A stretch of DNA of 64,000 nucleotides, from positions 4,485,006 through 4,549,005 of the forward strand of contig NZ_QXHD01000004.1 of NCBI RefSeq assembly GCF_011009555.1, written 5' to 3'. Shown piece after piece: positions 9,474-19,925 of the stretch (position 1 is its first letter; each line of letters opens with the position of its first letter). The DNA comes from Adonisia turfae CCMR0081 (GTDB taxonomy: Bacteria > Cyanobacteriota > Cyanobacteriia > Phormidesmidales > Phormidesmidaceae). Both the position numbers and the translations under genes were made by a program. The notes below the pieces were generated by a model that saw only the letters and a program-made list of their open reading frames with translations, was not told where the DNA came from and did no database searches.

Positions 9474-11027
9474 CTACGATGAAAAATCGTATAGACCCAC
9501 CATAGCACCTGGATATTGTTTCCGTTCTAACGGTGATCCTAATCGGTTCAGCTGCTCTACAATCGCTTCTTCTGATTCGGCTCGTTTGCGCGCCAACAGA
9601 ATCCACACCCTCTTTTTGTTTTGTAACTCTGTTGTTTTGAGGGTCCTTAATTCCCTATAGTGCTGTTCTAAATCCTCATCAGATACTTTCCAAATGCCAA
9701 TGTTTTGTAACTGGCTGAGGACAATGTCAGATGTCGGCAGTTCAAAGCGGCGATTATAAAATTTAAACTGTAGCTGTGCTCCTGGCAAAACATAGAGCTT
9801 ATCCCCTGATTGCCAGTGCGTATCAATATATTCAATCGTTGGTCTCACGTGATCAAAATGCAAACCTGTAGGCACTATCGTAACGCGTAGACCTCGCTGT
9901 AACGGCATGAATATCATGGTTATTGCCATGATCAGGCTGATAACGCCCAGGATTCTAGGCTTTTGTTTCCATCTCTCCAACCAAAAAACAATTCCTTCTG
10001 ACAGAAGGATAAGCGCAAATGGGGTTAAAAATAAGATCAGTCGTTCTCTAAACGGATATTTATGGAGAAAAGCAGCGATTAGAGAAATGATGAATGGGCT
10101 GCCAAGGTATAGTAGTCGCCGTTTAGATCTCTGATACAACAAAATACAGCCAGTCACAAAGGCCACCATGGCAACACCATCTGTGGGACTGGGAAACCCC
10201 AGGGGGCGATAAAAGAACCGGCCAAAGGAATCTAACAGCCATACAATATCCCAGAAATTATCGGGGTAGCGGCCTGCCCAGCTATCGGCTAACTCTGTCT
10301 CTGACAATGCTTTGCTGATCACCCCAAAGTATAGGCCGATGAAGCTAGCTATCCAGGCACCATAGAGAGGAATCCGTCGTAGTAAAAATTCTTTTAGAGA
10401 TTGCCAGGATATTTTCCAGGGTTGAAGTGTGAGGATGTTAGCGCCTTCAACACCTGCCATGATAAAAATACTGGGAAATGAAAGCCAGATGCTGACTATA
10501 CCCAGCATGCCAGCCATAGATAATTTTCTGAGGCTGGGTTTAAGGGTATCCATGGATATCAGCACCATGAATAACAATAATGCGATCGCAACATCCCAGC
10601 TATAGGGTTTGGTTTCAGTCGAAAAGTAGGCGATGTAGCCCAGCACTGAAAATAGCAAAATTGCAATGGGTCGCCCCCATCCTTGCGTAAACTGTTGGGT
10701 AAACCGATAAAACAATCCCAGGGACAACAACCCACCCAACAACGGGAATAGCCGTAAAGCAAACTCATGGCTGCCCAATGTATCAATGGCAAATTTCTCA
10801 ACCCACAGAAACAGGGGTGGGGCGGCCTGGTTGTAATCTAGGGCCTCTAGCAATTCCAGATAGTTGCGGTCCAATAGGTTAAGCCCGAGGGCAACTTCGT
10901 CGAACCATAGGGACCGATTGCTAAAGTACTGGCTAAGTCGCATTAAAATCCCTATCCCAAGGCCGAGCAAGGAGGTTACCTCTAGCCAACGTTCCTGGGA
11001 TAAGGATTTTAGGGTTTTGGTGAGCAC
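9474..11027 (-). CDS. GT-C glycosyltransferase (family 39-like) integral membrane protein
   Basis: 517 residues. The N-terminus has a membrane helix followed by the acidic first-loop motif SLWFDEVALGLNLL, the signature Asp-Glu pair of PMT/ArnT-type polyprenyl-sugar transferases. About 9-11 membrane helices run to residue 375, then a soluble extracytoplasmic domain (DHVRPTIEYIDTHWQSGDKLYVLPGAQLQFKFY ...). It probably transfers a sugar from a lipid carrier onto a lipid or protein at the membrane. The acceptor is unknown. Confidence 0.82.
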   Translation of the reverse strand: MLTKTLKSLSQERWLEVTSLLGLGIGILMRLSQYFSNRSLWFDEVALGLNLLDRNYLELLEALDYNQAAPPLFLWVEKFAIDTLGSHEFALRLFPLLGGLLSLGLFYRFTQQFTQGWGRPIAILLFSVLGYIAYFSTETKPYSWDVAIALLLFMVLISMDTLKPSLRKLSMAGMLGIVSIWLSFPSIFIMAGVEGANILTLQPWKISWQSLKEFLLRRIPLYGAWIASFIGLYFGVISKALSETELADSWAGRYPDNFWDIVWLLDSFGRFFYRPLGFPSPTDGVAMVAFVTGCILLYQRSKRRLLYLGSPFIISLIAAFLHKYPFRERLILFLTPFALILLSEGIVFWLERWKQKPRILGVISLIMAITMIFMPLQRGLRVTIVPTGLHFDHVRPTIEYIDTHWQSGDKLYVLPGAQLQFKFYNRRFELPTSDIVLSQLQNIGIWKVSDEDLEQHYRELRTLKTTELQNKKRVWILLARKRAESEEAIVEQLNRLGSPLERKQYPGAMVGLYDFSS

Positions 11028-11090
11028 GGTGCGTGGTGGATAGATATTGATCTTTGTACTGGTTTACCACGGATATCCTACGCACTGAAC

Positions 11091-12044
11091 TCAACCCACT
11101 GAGACTGGACTACAGACTTTGCAGATGGCTTCAATGTGACGGTGGTCGGTACCACAACAGCCCCCCAATACCGTTAGATGCGGTAGCTGTTGCTTCAGCA
11201 TGTAGAACCGTTCGCCCAGATCTTGGGGATTGCCTTCATCCAGGGTTTCGGTCTCGTTTAGCTCAGCGTGGCTCATCATGGAGGCATTGGCACGGATGCC
11301 GCGAATGCGCTCTACCCAGGCACCTTGATTCAGAATGGCACGGTCAAAGTGAATGGGGTGAGCACAGTTGATCATGTAATAGGCGGGAGCGCTATCAGTG
11401 GCTGCATCAACCGTATGAATCGCATCCCGTAGCCCCATGCCATTGGGTAGTGTGCCGTCGGTTTCCACCGTAAAGGAAATGACCACAGGCATTTGAGCGT
11501 TTTGGGCCGCGCGGGCGATGCCGATGGCTTCCTCAGGGTAGGTCATGGTAATGGCTGAAACCAGATCCGCTGTAGTGTCGCGGAAACTATCCACCTGGTC
11601 CTGATGATAGGACGCAGCCTCAGCCGCACTCATCATGACGTCAAGGCTGTAGCCGTCGGCCCGGGGACCAATGCAGCCGCTAATGACGATGGGGCTTTGG
11701 GCAGTGGCGTAGTCATGGCGAGTGGTTTCGAGCAGTGCGATCGCACGTCGATTCACATCTGCTAGCTCAGCAGCACCATAGCCCTGGCGATGACCCCAGT
11801 CAGCGTTTGCCCGCCAGGTGGGGCTCTCTAAAACTAAACCCAGGCCATAGGTTTGAGCCAGTTTTCCGTAGATGCTGAAATAGGTCTGCAACGCCTCAGT
11901 TCCAAGGGGACGATCCAACAACGTAAATGCTGCAAAGTCTGGCAAATCCCAGCCCTGCTGAAAAATCAGCACGGTTTCGATGCCCCCATCCGTAATAAAG
12001 ACATCGTCAGACAGCTGGGGCAATGGGTGTCTGTAATAAGCCAT
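11091..12044 (-). CDS. Homocysteine S-methyltransferase family protein
   Basis: 317 residues from ATG 12044, chosen because AAGGAG lies 9 bases upstream; a frame to 12071 exists but lacks that signal. The zinc-thiolate site is seen as the MINCAHP cysteine and the terminal GGCCGTD pair. Other family stretches are FITDGGIETVLIFQQG at the N-terminus and GIRANASMMSHAELNE. Family members methylate homocysteine using S-methylmethionine or related donors (MmuM, betaine/SMM type); the donor cannot be predicted here. Confidence 0.87.
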   Translation of the reverse strand: MAYYRHPLPQLSDDVFITDGGIETVLIFQQGWDLPDFAAFTLLDRPLGTEALQTYFSIYGKLAQTYGLGLVLESPTWRANADWGHRQGYGAAELADVNRRAIALLETTRHDYATAQSPIVISGCIGPRADGYSLDVMMSAAEAASYHQDQVDSFRDTTADLVSAITMTYPEEAIGIARAAQNAQMPVVISFTVETDGTLPNGMGLRDAIHTVDAATDSAPAYYMINCAHPIHFDRAILNQGAWVERIRGIRANASMMSHAELNETETLDEGNPQDLGERFYMLKQQLPHLTVLGGCCGTDHRHIEAICKVCSPVSVG

Positions 12045-12224
12045 AGGGGTTGGCTCCTTAAGTGTGTGCAAGGTTCGGTTAAATTTGATACAAACCTCAG
12101 ATCGTTATTCCCCAGCGCATTTTGTGATTCTGGTCACGTTCTAGTGGCTGAGCAAAGCGCCATCGCCAGACAACCGTGGCAAAATAGGCAGTGACCCACA
12201 GTGACCCACGCCCAATTTCTGTCC

Positions 12225-13853
12225 ATGCTGCGTCTTTCTGAGATCAAGCTGCCCCTCGACCATACGGACGAGGAACTACAGGCCACTATTCTGAAAAAAC
12301 TGCGTCTTAAAGCAGCTGACATGGCTAGCTACAAAGTTTTCAAACGTAGCTATGACGCCCGCAGGCGTAGTGAAATTCGGCTGGTGTACATCGTTGACAT
12401 TGAGACACCAAAACAAAAGCAACTGCTGAACCGATTCAAGAAAGATCCCCATGTGAATCCCACACCGGACACTAGCTATCACTATGTCGCTTCAGCCCCT
12501 CAGGGGTTAGAGCATCGACCTGTGGTGATTGGCAATGGACCCTGTGGTATGTTTGCCGGGCTATTGCTGGCCCAGATGGGGTTTAAGCCCATCATTCTGG
12601 AGCGGGGCAAGGCGGTGCACGAACGCTCTGTGGATACCTTTGGCTTTTGGAGTAAGGGCAAGTTCAAACCCGAGTCCAATGTTCAGTTTGGCGAAGGTGG
12701 GGCAGGTACGTTTTCTGATGGCAAGCTCTACAGCCGGATTAAAGACACAAATCACCATGGTCGTAAAGTCTTGCAAGAGTTGGTGAATGCTGGCGCTGTG
12801 CCAGAAATTCTGTACATCAATAAGCCCCACATCGGCACCTATCGGCTAGTCAAGATTGTGGAGAATCTGCGCAATACTATTCTCTCTCTTGGTGGAGACG
12901 TGCGATTTGAGACCCGCGTAGACGATTTTGATATCGAAGACCGTCAGATGCGGGGGGTGATCCTGGCCAATGGTGACTATATTCGTACTGACCATGTTGT
13001 CCTGGCGGTGGGACACAGTGCGCGTGACACCTTTGAAATGCTGCATCGACGCGGTGTCTATATTGAACCTAAGCCGTTCTCCATTGGTTTTCGTGTAGAG
13101 CATCCTCAGCCGCTGATTGATGAATGTCGTTTTGGTGAACAGGCTGGCCATCCAATCCTGGGGGCTGCCGACTATAAGCTGGTGCATCACTGCAGCAATG
13201 GTCGTTCAGTTTACAGTTTTTGTATGTGCCCAGGGGGCCAGGTTGTTGCGGCCACATCAGAAACTGGTCGTGTTGTTACCAACGGCATGAGCCAATACGA
13301 ACGCAGCGGTAAAAATGCCAACAGCGGTATTGTTGTTGGCATCACTCCAGAAGAGGATTATCCAGATGGTCCCCTGGCAGGTATCGCCTTACAACGGGAA
13401 TTAGAGTCCCGTGCGTTTGAGTTGGGTGGCAGCACCTATAAGGCCCCAAGTCAGTTGGTGGGAGACTTTCTTGCAGGTGAGCCTTCCACACAGCTAGGGA
13501 ATGTTAAACCCACCTATCGACCTGGCGTGCATCTATGTGATCTCAGTACAAGCCTGCCAGACTACGCCATTGAGGCGATTCGTGAAGCTTTGCCTGTCTT
13601 TGATAAAAAGATAAAAGGCTTTGCTATGCATGACGCGGTGCTAACAGGTGTGGAAACGCGCACATCATCACCGATTCGCATTAAGCGTGGAGATGATTTT
13701 CAAAGTCTTAATACCAAGGGGCTATATCCGGCTGGAGAGGGTGCAGGATATGCGGGAGGAATTCTCTCGGCTGGTGTTGATGGTATTAAGGTTGCTGAAG
13801 CTGTTGCTCTGAGTATTGTGGAGAAAGCTGCTTGTTTTGCGGGGGGAGGCTAA
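12225..13853 (+). CDS. FAD-dependent dehydrogenase, COG2509 family
   Basis: 542 residues from ATG 12225 (MLRLSEIKLPLDH, the usual N-terminus of this family); an upstream GTG at 12201 is in frame. An N-terminal ferredoxin-like segment (1-95) is followed by an FAD-binding Rossmann motif PVVIGNGPCGMFAGLLLAQMG, the QFGEGGAGTFSDGKL stretch, and a second FAD motif near the end (GLYPAGEGAGYAGGILSAGVDGIKVAEA). Widespread in bacteria, biochemically uncharacterised. Divergent from the methyltransferase gene. Confidence 0.88.
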   Translation: MLRLSEIKLPLDHTDEELQATILKKLRLKAADMASYKVFKRSYDARRRSEIRLVYIVDIETPKQKQLLNRFKKDPHVNPTPDTSYHYVASAPQGLEHRPVVIGNGPCGMFAGLLLAQMGFKPIILERGKAVHERSVDTFGFWSKGKFKPESNVQFGEGGAGTFSDGKLYSRIKDTNHHGRKVLQELVNAGAVPEILYINKPHIGTYRLVKIVENLRNTILSLGGDVRFETRVDDFDIEDRQMRGVILANGDYIRTDHVVLAVGHSARDTFEMLHRRGVYIEPKPFSIGFRVEHPQPLIDECRFGEQAGHPILGAADYKLVHHCSNGRSVYSFCMCPGGQVVAATSETGRVVTNGMSQYERSGKNANSGIVVGITPEEDYPDGPLAGIALQRELESRAFELGGSTYKAPSQLVGDFLAGEPSTQLGNVKPTYRPGVHLCDLSTSLPDYAIEAIREALPVFDKKIKGFAMHDAVLTGVETRTSSPIRIKRGDDFQSLNTKGLYPAGEGAGYAGGILSAGVDGIKVAEAVALSIVEKAACFAGGG

Positions 13854-13928
13854 TACTTTAGACGTGAGCTATGCGGCATGGAGCAGTCGGTAAAGTTTGT
13901 CATTGTGTTGAATTCTCTTTTATGAGAT

Positions 13929-15035
13929 TTATTGATCTTTTCTCGCTAGAGCTGGTTGTAGTGGAAGTGTTATATAGATCGTAGTACTAACTGTGGGTTG
14001 ACTATTAATCATTAATGTTCCGCCTTGAAGTTCAGCAATATACTTAGCAATTACTAATCCTAAGCCAAGGCCTTGCTGCTCATATATTGAGCGCTCTAAT
14101 TGGTTATAAGCCGCTATTTCGTTGATTTGGTCTGAGGTCATACCACGACCATAATCTTGAATGATCAAAATCATTTGGCCACTTTCCCAGCGATTACTAA
14201 TGATGACCTCATCACCATTCTCAGAAAACTTAAAAGCGTTATCAATCAGTTCCTCCAGTAACTTCTCATAAAAGAAGGAGGAAATTGTTATGTTGCCAGA
14301 TTGAAGTTTAAGGCGAAGATCAGCTTGGCGATTTAATTTGGTTGCGGTTCGTTTGGCAATTTCCTCAATCACAGGAGAGGCTGCTAGGTTAGTGGCTTGT
14401 TTGCAAAAGTTACTCGGTTTCGCTGAGTGTATAGTTAATTCTACTAGCTCGATATAGACCAAAAATTTAGTAATGGTGACCAAGAGACGTTCGCCAGCAG
14501 CTAAAATTTCATTACTGAGTTCTTGCACCTCGGGGTCGGGCATTGTACTTAAGATTTCAGCAAAACCAATGATTCCATTGAGAGGTGTATTGAGTTCATG
14601 GGGAATGGAGCGAGCGATATTAGCGCTTAATGTGTTCAGTTGTGCCTGTGATTGTTGAAATTGTAATTCTCTTTTGCCCAGTCTTGTATGAATACAATCT
14701 AATAAGTCTTCAATTTTAACAGGTTTGGTTAAATAATCATCGGCTCCCAAATTCATTCCTTCACGGATATTGAGCCGATGGGATTTCGCGGTTAGAAAAA
14801 TAAACGGTATGGTTGCGGTTGAACTATTGTTCTTTAATATTCGCAAGACCTGATTGCCATCGAGCACTGGCATCATAACGTCACAAAGGATAATATCTGG
14901 CAGTGTTTTCTTTGCGATTTCAATGCCCTCTAAGCCATTGGCAGCTACTAGAGCATCAAAGTTACTCAGTTTCAAAATGCGTTGTAAGCTGGATCGAATC
15001 TTTTCTTCATCTTCAATAATTAGAATTTTTGTCAT
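13929..15035 (-). CDS. Receiver domain fused to a histidine kinase
   Basis: 368 residues. REC domain at 1-120 with acidic pair DEE (9-11), phospho-acceptor Asp52 (ILCDVMMP) and Lys104 (TKPV). Then a dimerisation helix with the H-box IPHELNTPLNGIIGF (His146) and an HATPase domain with N-box ELIDNAFKFSENG, G1-box DYGRGMT and G2-box GLGLGLVIAK. No sensor or membrane segment, so it is a cytosolic intermediate that takes its input through the receiver. It lies 213 bases downstream of the large sensor kinase on the same strand, making a phosphorelay between them plausible. Confidence 0.9.
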   Translation of the reverse strand: MTKILIIEDEEKIRSSLQRILKLSNFDALVAANGLEGIEIAKKTLPDIILCDVMMPVLDGNQVLRILKNNSSTATIPFIFLTAKSHRLNIREGMNLGADDYLTKPVKIEDLLDCIHTRLGKRELQFQQSQAQLNTLSANIARSIPHELNTPLNGIIGFAEILSTMPDPEVQELSNEILAAGERLLVTITKFLVYIELVELTIHSAKPSNFCKQATNLAASPVIEEIAKRTATKLNRQADLRLKLQSGNITISSFFYEKLLEELIDNAFKFSENGDEVIISNRWESGQMILIIQDYGRGMTSDQINEIAAYNQLERSIYEQQGLGLGLVIAKYIAELQGGTLMINSQPTVSTTIYITLPLQPALARKDQ

Positions 15036-15248
15036 GATGAATTCTCTGGTAGTAAGTTCGTTGTGTTGCTGAACCAGCTCAAGATGAAGCTACTTTAGGA
15101 GGATACATAGAAGGTGAGAGTAAATAACATGTTTGACAAGAATCTCAACTCATCTAATCTATTCAAATTTCTCATGTTGATTGTGATAGATAACTCCTAT
15201 AAATTGGTGATTCCTCTGATGTTTCTTAAACCTTCTAAAGCTGTGGGG

Positions 15249-18200
15249 TCATCTATGGCATGAATCGAGCTCCTGCCATTGGCTAGGAATTGTGATTGTA
15301 AAACAACTGCCTTGTCCAAGGGTACTTTGAACGTTGATTTTGCCTTGGTGAATATTGACGAGATGTTTCACAATGGACAGTCCCAGACCTGTCCCTGGAC
15401 GTGTTCCAACGTTGGTGGCACGGTGAAAGGGCTCAAATAAATATTTCTGATCTTCTTTAGGAATTCCTATCCCTTTATCAATGACTCTAAACTGAATAGT
15501 GTCAGGTAAAAGCTCTAACTGAAAAATTATTTTGCTACCTTCGGGAGAATACTTAATGGCATTGGTTAGTAAGTTGGTCAGACTTTGTTGCAGAATCTTA
15601 CTGTCTACTGGAGCATAATAGCTATGTTTTTGTAAGTGGGAGCGGGCATCTTGTACCACAAATTCGACGTGATGCTTTGGTGAACTCAGGCTAATTGTTT
15701 GCCCTAGTTGTTGGCTAAACTCAACAACATCTAGAGGGGTAGTTTTAAGCTGAATCTGATACGATTCAGCTTTGCTGACCACCAAAACCTCATCAATTAG
15801 CTCAGTCATATGATCGACATAGTTCAAGATGGTGTCTAAACATTGTTGTTGTTCGGTTTCATTGAGTTTGTTGCCAAATAGTTTTAACAGTTCTGCATTA
15901 TTTGAAATTACGGTTAGAGGAGTTCGAAACTCATGGGAAGTGTTGGATACGAAGCGGGATTTCATTTCATTAAGCTCTCGTTCCCGCTCTAGCGATTTGA
16001 TGATTTCAATTTCTACTTTTTTGCGATCGCTAATGTCCATGTTAATGCCAATTACGCGTTGATGTTCTCCTTTGTTATTAGGCTGGACTAACCCATTGGC
16101 TTTAATGTGTCGCACCTGACCATTAGGATGAATCACCCGAAATTCGATATCCATTTCTTTTTGCTCTTGAATGGCTTTTTCAAATTTAGCCTGTGCTTCT
16201 GCAAGATCGTTTGGATGAACCCGATTTGACCAATCAGTAAAATGTCCTGTGAATTCCTCTGGTGGAATGCCATAGAGTTCGCACATGCGACTATCCCAGG
16301 CCAACTGCTCGTTGATAAGATCCCATTCCCAAATGCCAAGACCACCAGATTTAACAGCTAAACTCAAACGTGTTGAAAGATTATAGAGTTGTGCTTCATT
16401 TCTTTTACGTTCACTAATATTGCGAAAAATCCCACGGGTATAAACTGTCTGATGATCAACGATGCGGCAGTTGACGTTGCCTTCAACTTCAATGACATGA
16501 CCATTTTTAGTAACAAAACTAATTTCGACTTGCTCAAGCTTTTGTAATTGCCCTGTTTTTAGCTGTTGTATCAACGTTAAATAGTGTTCCTGATAATCTG
16601 GATGCAAAACATCCAGGATTGTGATGTGTTCTAAATCTTGGGCCGTATATCCCAATGTTTCCAACCAAGATCTGTTGACAAATTCGAACGAACCATCGGC
16701 GAGTGAGACACTCTGAATCATGTCATTAGCACTGTCAAAAATATCTTGCAATTGGTCCTGACTCTTGAGTAATAGGTCTGCAAGGGCTTGTCGTCGTTTG
16801 ATTTCGGTTTGTAAATGTTCAACAGTTTTAGCTAAGGTTGTTGTGCGATCAGCAACCCGTTGTTCTAGTTCGCTAGTCAGTATCTGGAGTTGTCGGGCTG
16901 TTTGATAGCGTTCCAGCTCTGCACCAGCTCGGGCTCCAAAAATCTTGAGTAAATTGATCATCCATTGGTGATTCCTTAAAGGACGATCATGCATGATACA
17001 TAGATTGCCAATGGAGGTGCCTGCACTATTACGCAGGGCAATGCCAAGGTAACTTTCTGCGTTTAAGCTGCTATACAGTTCACTTTCTGGATAAACACTG
17101 AGCAGTGAATCAGGTTGATGATATTGTCCTTGTTGAAGTGCTTGAATACAGCAAGGAAACTGTTCGTCCGGGTAAGCATCAATCGTTTGTAAGTGACCAT
17201 CCGCACAAAATGCCAGGATTTCAAAACCATCTGATGTCGCCTCGGATATGCCTGCATACCGTACATCTAGAGCTGCGGTAATGTGTTGAACTAACTCCTG
17301 GAAAAAGTCGTGTTCTGTAACAGCTGCAGTACCTTCAACAATCTGACGCAATGATGCTTCTGTTTGATATTGTTTCTGTTCTGCAAGTTTACGTTTACTA
17401 ATATCGCGAACAATGACTAGAACCTCTGTTGGGTTAATGGCGATAATCCGGGCTTCTTGCCAGCGTAGTTCTCCTCCAATATCAATTTCAAATTCATAGA
17501 TTTGTACCTCGCCAGTTTCTAATGCCTGATATACATAAACCATGCGTTGTTGGGCGAGTTCTAACGGTAGCAGGTCATAAATGTTGACCCCACTATAGGC
17601 GAGGTCAGGCTGAATAAATCGAACTTCGTCAGACATTACCAGGTCGAGATAGTTACCTTCTGCATCCTGACGTATCATTAAATCTGGAATGACCTCAACT
17701 AATGCCCGATAGCGATTTTCACTAGCTTGCAAGGCAGCTTGTGCTTGCTGTTTTTCTGTGATGTCAGCTGCCATTGCGATGGCAATTCGCCGACCATCAG
17801 GGAGGTTGCCGAGTGAGGCTGAACTGAAATTCCAGATGCGCTGTTGCCCATCATGGGTCGTAATGGTAAAGTCTCCTTCTTCCAAACGAGATTTCAAACT
17901 GTACTGTTGAGAAACTATATTGCCCATCACACTGGCAGCCTGCTCACTATAGGCCCGCTCTATCCAGGCTTGGGTGGTGGGAATATCTGTGTGGGTATAG
18001 CCTGTAAGTTCTGTCCAGGTTGAGTTAATTTGTAAGACTTCGCCATCCTCGGCATGGATCATGATCGGTACCGGAGCGTCTGCGATTGCCCGTCGGAACC
18101 GTTGTTCGCTCTCACGTAGGTCCAATTCTGCCTGTTTGCGATCGCTAATATCTATCAGACTACCGACATAACTGCTAATTTTCCCTGCAAGACAACATTT

Positions 18201-19610
18201 AGGCTGGGCCTGCCCATAGACCCACTTCCCTGAGCCATCGGGCAATTGTAATCGAAACTCTTGCTGCCAGGATTGACCCATTTGTACAGCTTGTTGCCAG
18301 GTGGTTAGCACATTTAGGCGATCCTCTGGGTAAATCCCTTGTACCCAACCCTGACCTAAGGTTTCCTGACGGGAGATGCCAGTGAGTTCTGTCCAATATT
18401 CATTAATGTAAATGCATGCTCCAAAAATATCAGTTTGAAAGATGATTACAGGAATGATGGCAGCTAATGAGACATAGTGCTGGTCACTCTCATAGAAGCA
18501 AAGTTCTGTTTGTTGATAAGTCGCTAATTCACAGTGCGCTGCTTGTGGTCGTTCAGTATTGTGCGATTCTAGTAATTGCAACTTTTCAGTTTCCAGGCAC
18601 TCGACCTGTTGCTGTAGCATACTGATCACGTCGACCATTTTTTCTGGATTCAAGACCTTGAACATTGTTGTTTGGGTCAAAATTCCAGCCAGACTACCAT
18701 CTTCATGGATAATGACCAGATGTGTAATCCGACGTTCAGCCATAAGCTGATGCGCCTGCCATAGGTTAAGGTTAGGTGACGTACAAAAGGCGGGATGGCT
18801 CATCACGCTTTGGGCAGGGAGATGAGAAAAATCCAATAACAATGCCTGGGATTGAACAATATCGCCTTCGGTAACAATGCCAATGGGAAACGTCTGATTC
18901 TCAGTAGTTTCGGTAATGACGATACAACTGACCTGATGTTGACTCATCAACTGGGCAATTGATTCTAAGGTCGCAGTTGGCGCAGACTGAATGACATCAC
19001 CAGTCATGGTGTCTACTGCTTGGTGTAGGCGTAATAAATTACTAATTTGCGGAGACTGGCGCAGCCCTTCACGGGTCATAATACCAACTAATCTGTCATC
19101 GTGATCAACGATAGGTAAGTGGCGAATACGGTGCTGTTTTAAGAGATTAACTGCGGCAAATAAGTCGTTAGCCTGTGTTTGATTGATGGCGATGAGCGGA
19201 GACGTCATCACTGTTTCAACGGTTTGCTCTGCAATCACTGTTCCCCGTGCCGCTAAACGCACAAGATCACGCTCAGTCACGATACCAATGGGTTTACCGT
19301 TGTCTAGGATCACGGCACAGCTTAGTACCAATGGGGGGAACTCAGGGGAGTCTTGATAGGACGAATTTTCAGGTGGTCTATGGGAGGGATTATTGGCAGG
19401 GAGGGTACAGTTTAGATCACAGGTTTGACGATCATGACTCATTAAGGCAACAACTTTGCTTAATGCTGTTTGTTTGCTGACCGTTAAGGGGTATCTTGTT
19501 GCCGCATCTGTGCAGTGCACTATTTCATTTGAAGCACTCCGGTTCGTAATGTCTCTAGAATCACTGGGAGTACCAACAGTCATTCTCAACACCTCAAAGA
19601 ATTCACTCAC
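15249..19610 (-). CDS. Very large CBS/PAS/GAF sensor histidine kinase
   Basis: 1453 residues, soluble. Approximate order: four CBS motifs (40-320; GIVTERDL, GIMTREGL, GIVTEGDI, GILTQTTM), three PAS/PAC units (375-725; each closing with DIS or DIT plus RK/EK), a GAF domain (745-890), two more PAS/PAC units (940-1185), a HisKA domain with H-box SHEFRTPLTVISNNAELL, and HATPase with NAIKYSPEG, DKGIGIP and GTGLGLSIVKH. CBS pairs usually bind adenine nucleotides, and PAS/GAF domains sense light, redox or ligands. The GTG start is supported by GGAGAG a few bases upstream; ATG 19583 is an alternative. No obvious GAF chromophore cysteine could be assigned. Confidence 0.9.
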   Translation of the reverse strand: MSEFFEVLRMTVGTPSDSRDITNRSASNEIVHCTDAATRYPLTVSKQTALSKVVALMSHDRQTCDLNCTLPANNPSHRPPENSSYQDSPEFPPLVLSCAVILDNGKPIGIVTERDLVRLAARGTVIAEQTVETVMTSPLIAINQTQANDLFAAVNLLKQHRIRHLPIVDHDDRLVGIMTREGLRQSPQISNLLRLHQAVDTMTGDVIQSAPTATLESIAQLMSQHQVSCIVITETTENQTFPIGIVTEGDIVQSQALLLDFSHLPAQSVMSHPAFCTSPNLNLWQAHQLMAERRITHLVIIHEDGSLAGILTQTTMFKVLNPEKMVDVISMLQQQVECLETEKLQLLESHNTERPQAAHCELATYQQTELCFYESDQHYVSLAAIIPVIIFQTDIFGACIYINEYWTELTGISRQETLGQGWVQGIYPEDRLNVLTTWQQAVQMGQSWQQEFRLQLPDGSGKWVYGQAQPKCCLAGKISSYVGSLIDISDRKQAELDLRESEQRFRRAIADAPVPIMIHAEDGEVLQINSTWTELTGYTHTDIPTTQAWIERAYSEQAASVMGNIVSQQYSLKSRLEEGDFTITTHDGQQRIWNFSSASLGNLPDGRRIAIAMAADITEKQQAQAALQASENRYRALVEVIPDLMIRQDAEGNYLDLVMSDEVRFIQPDLAYSGVNIYDLLPLELAQQRMVYVYQALETGEVQIYEFEIDIGGELRWQEARIIAINPTEVLVIVRDISKRKLAEQKQYQTEASLRQIVEGTAAVTEHDFFQELVQHITAALDVRYAGISEATSDGFEILAFCADGHLQTIDAYPDEQFPCCIQALQQGQYHQPDSLLSVYPESELYSSLNAESYLGIALRNSAGTSIGNLCIMHDRPLRNHQWMINLLKIFGARAGAELERYQTARQLQILTSELEQRVADRTTTLAKTVEHLQTEIKRRQALADLLLKSQDQLQDIFDSANDMIQSVSLADGSFEFVNRSWLETLGYTAQDLEHITILDVLHPDYQEHYLTLIQQLKTGQLQKLEQVEISFVTKNGHVIEVEGNVNCRIVDHQTVYTRGIFRNISERKRNEAQLYNLSTRLSLAVKSGGLGIWEWDLINEQLAWDSRMCELYGIPPEEFTGHFTDWSNRVHPNDLAEAQAKFEKAIQEQKEMDIEFRVIHPNGQVRHIKANGLVQPNNKGEHQRVIGINMDISDRKKVEIEIIKSLERERELNEMKSRFVSNTSHEFRTPLTVISNNAELLKLFGNKLNETEQQQCLDTILNYVDHMTELIDEVLVVSKAESYQIQLKTTPLDVVEFSQQLGQTISLSSPKHHVEFVVQDARSHLQKHSYYAPVDSKILQQSLTNLLTNAIKYSPEGSKIIFQLELLPDTIQFRVIDKGIGIPKEDQKYLFEPFHRATNVGTRPGTGLGLSIVKHLVNIHQGKINVQSTLGQGSCFTITIPSQWQELDSCHR

Positions 19611-19925
19611 TGAACTCTCCTTCTTATGGAAGAAGATTATCTGACCATGATCCTATTCACTATCTTTAAGTATTATTCCCTGATACTGGTGGCGTATCTC
19701 TAGGACGTAGCAGCAATGCATGGATAGCGTTTTATAGGCAAGTCTAATGTTGCCTCGTTTCAGCGAATGTAATCAGGGAGCGGCGCTAACCAGTGCTAAG
19801 GGTGGGTGCATATGCTCGTCTGTTTGTGAGTTTTGCACACAGGGCTGATGATAGTGACGTCACGGTTGCTAGAGTAGTCCTGAGTATCCACTTACGTATA
19901 CAGCATTAGATTTCTATGTTTGCCC
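19611..19925. other. Divergent intergenic region
   Basis: 315 bases between the sensor kinase and the DUF985 cupin gene; must carry both promoters. A perfect 10-base palindrome GTGACGTCAC lies at 19854-19863, about 62 bases before the cupin start, and could be an operator. Nothing else stands out. Confidence 0.4.
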
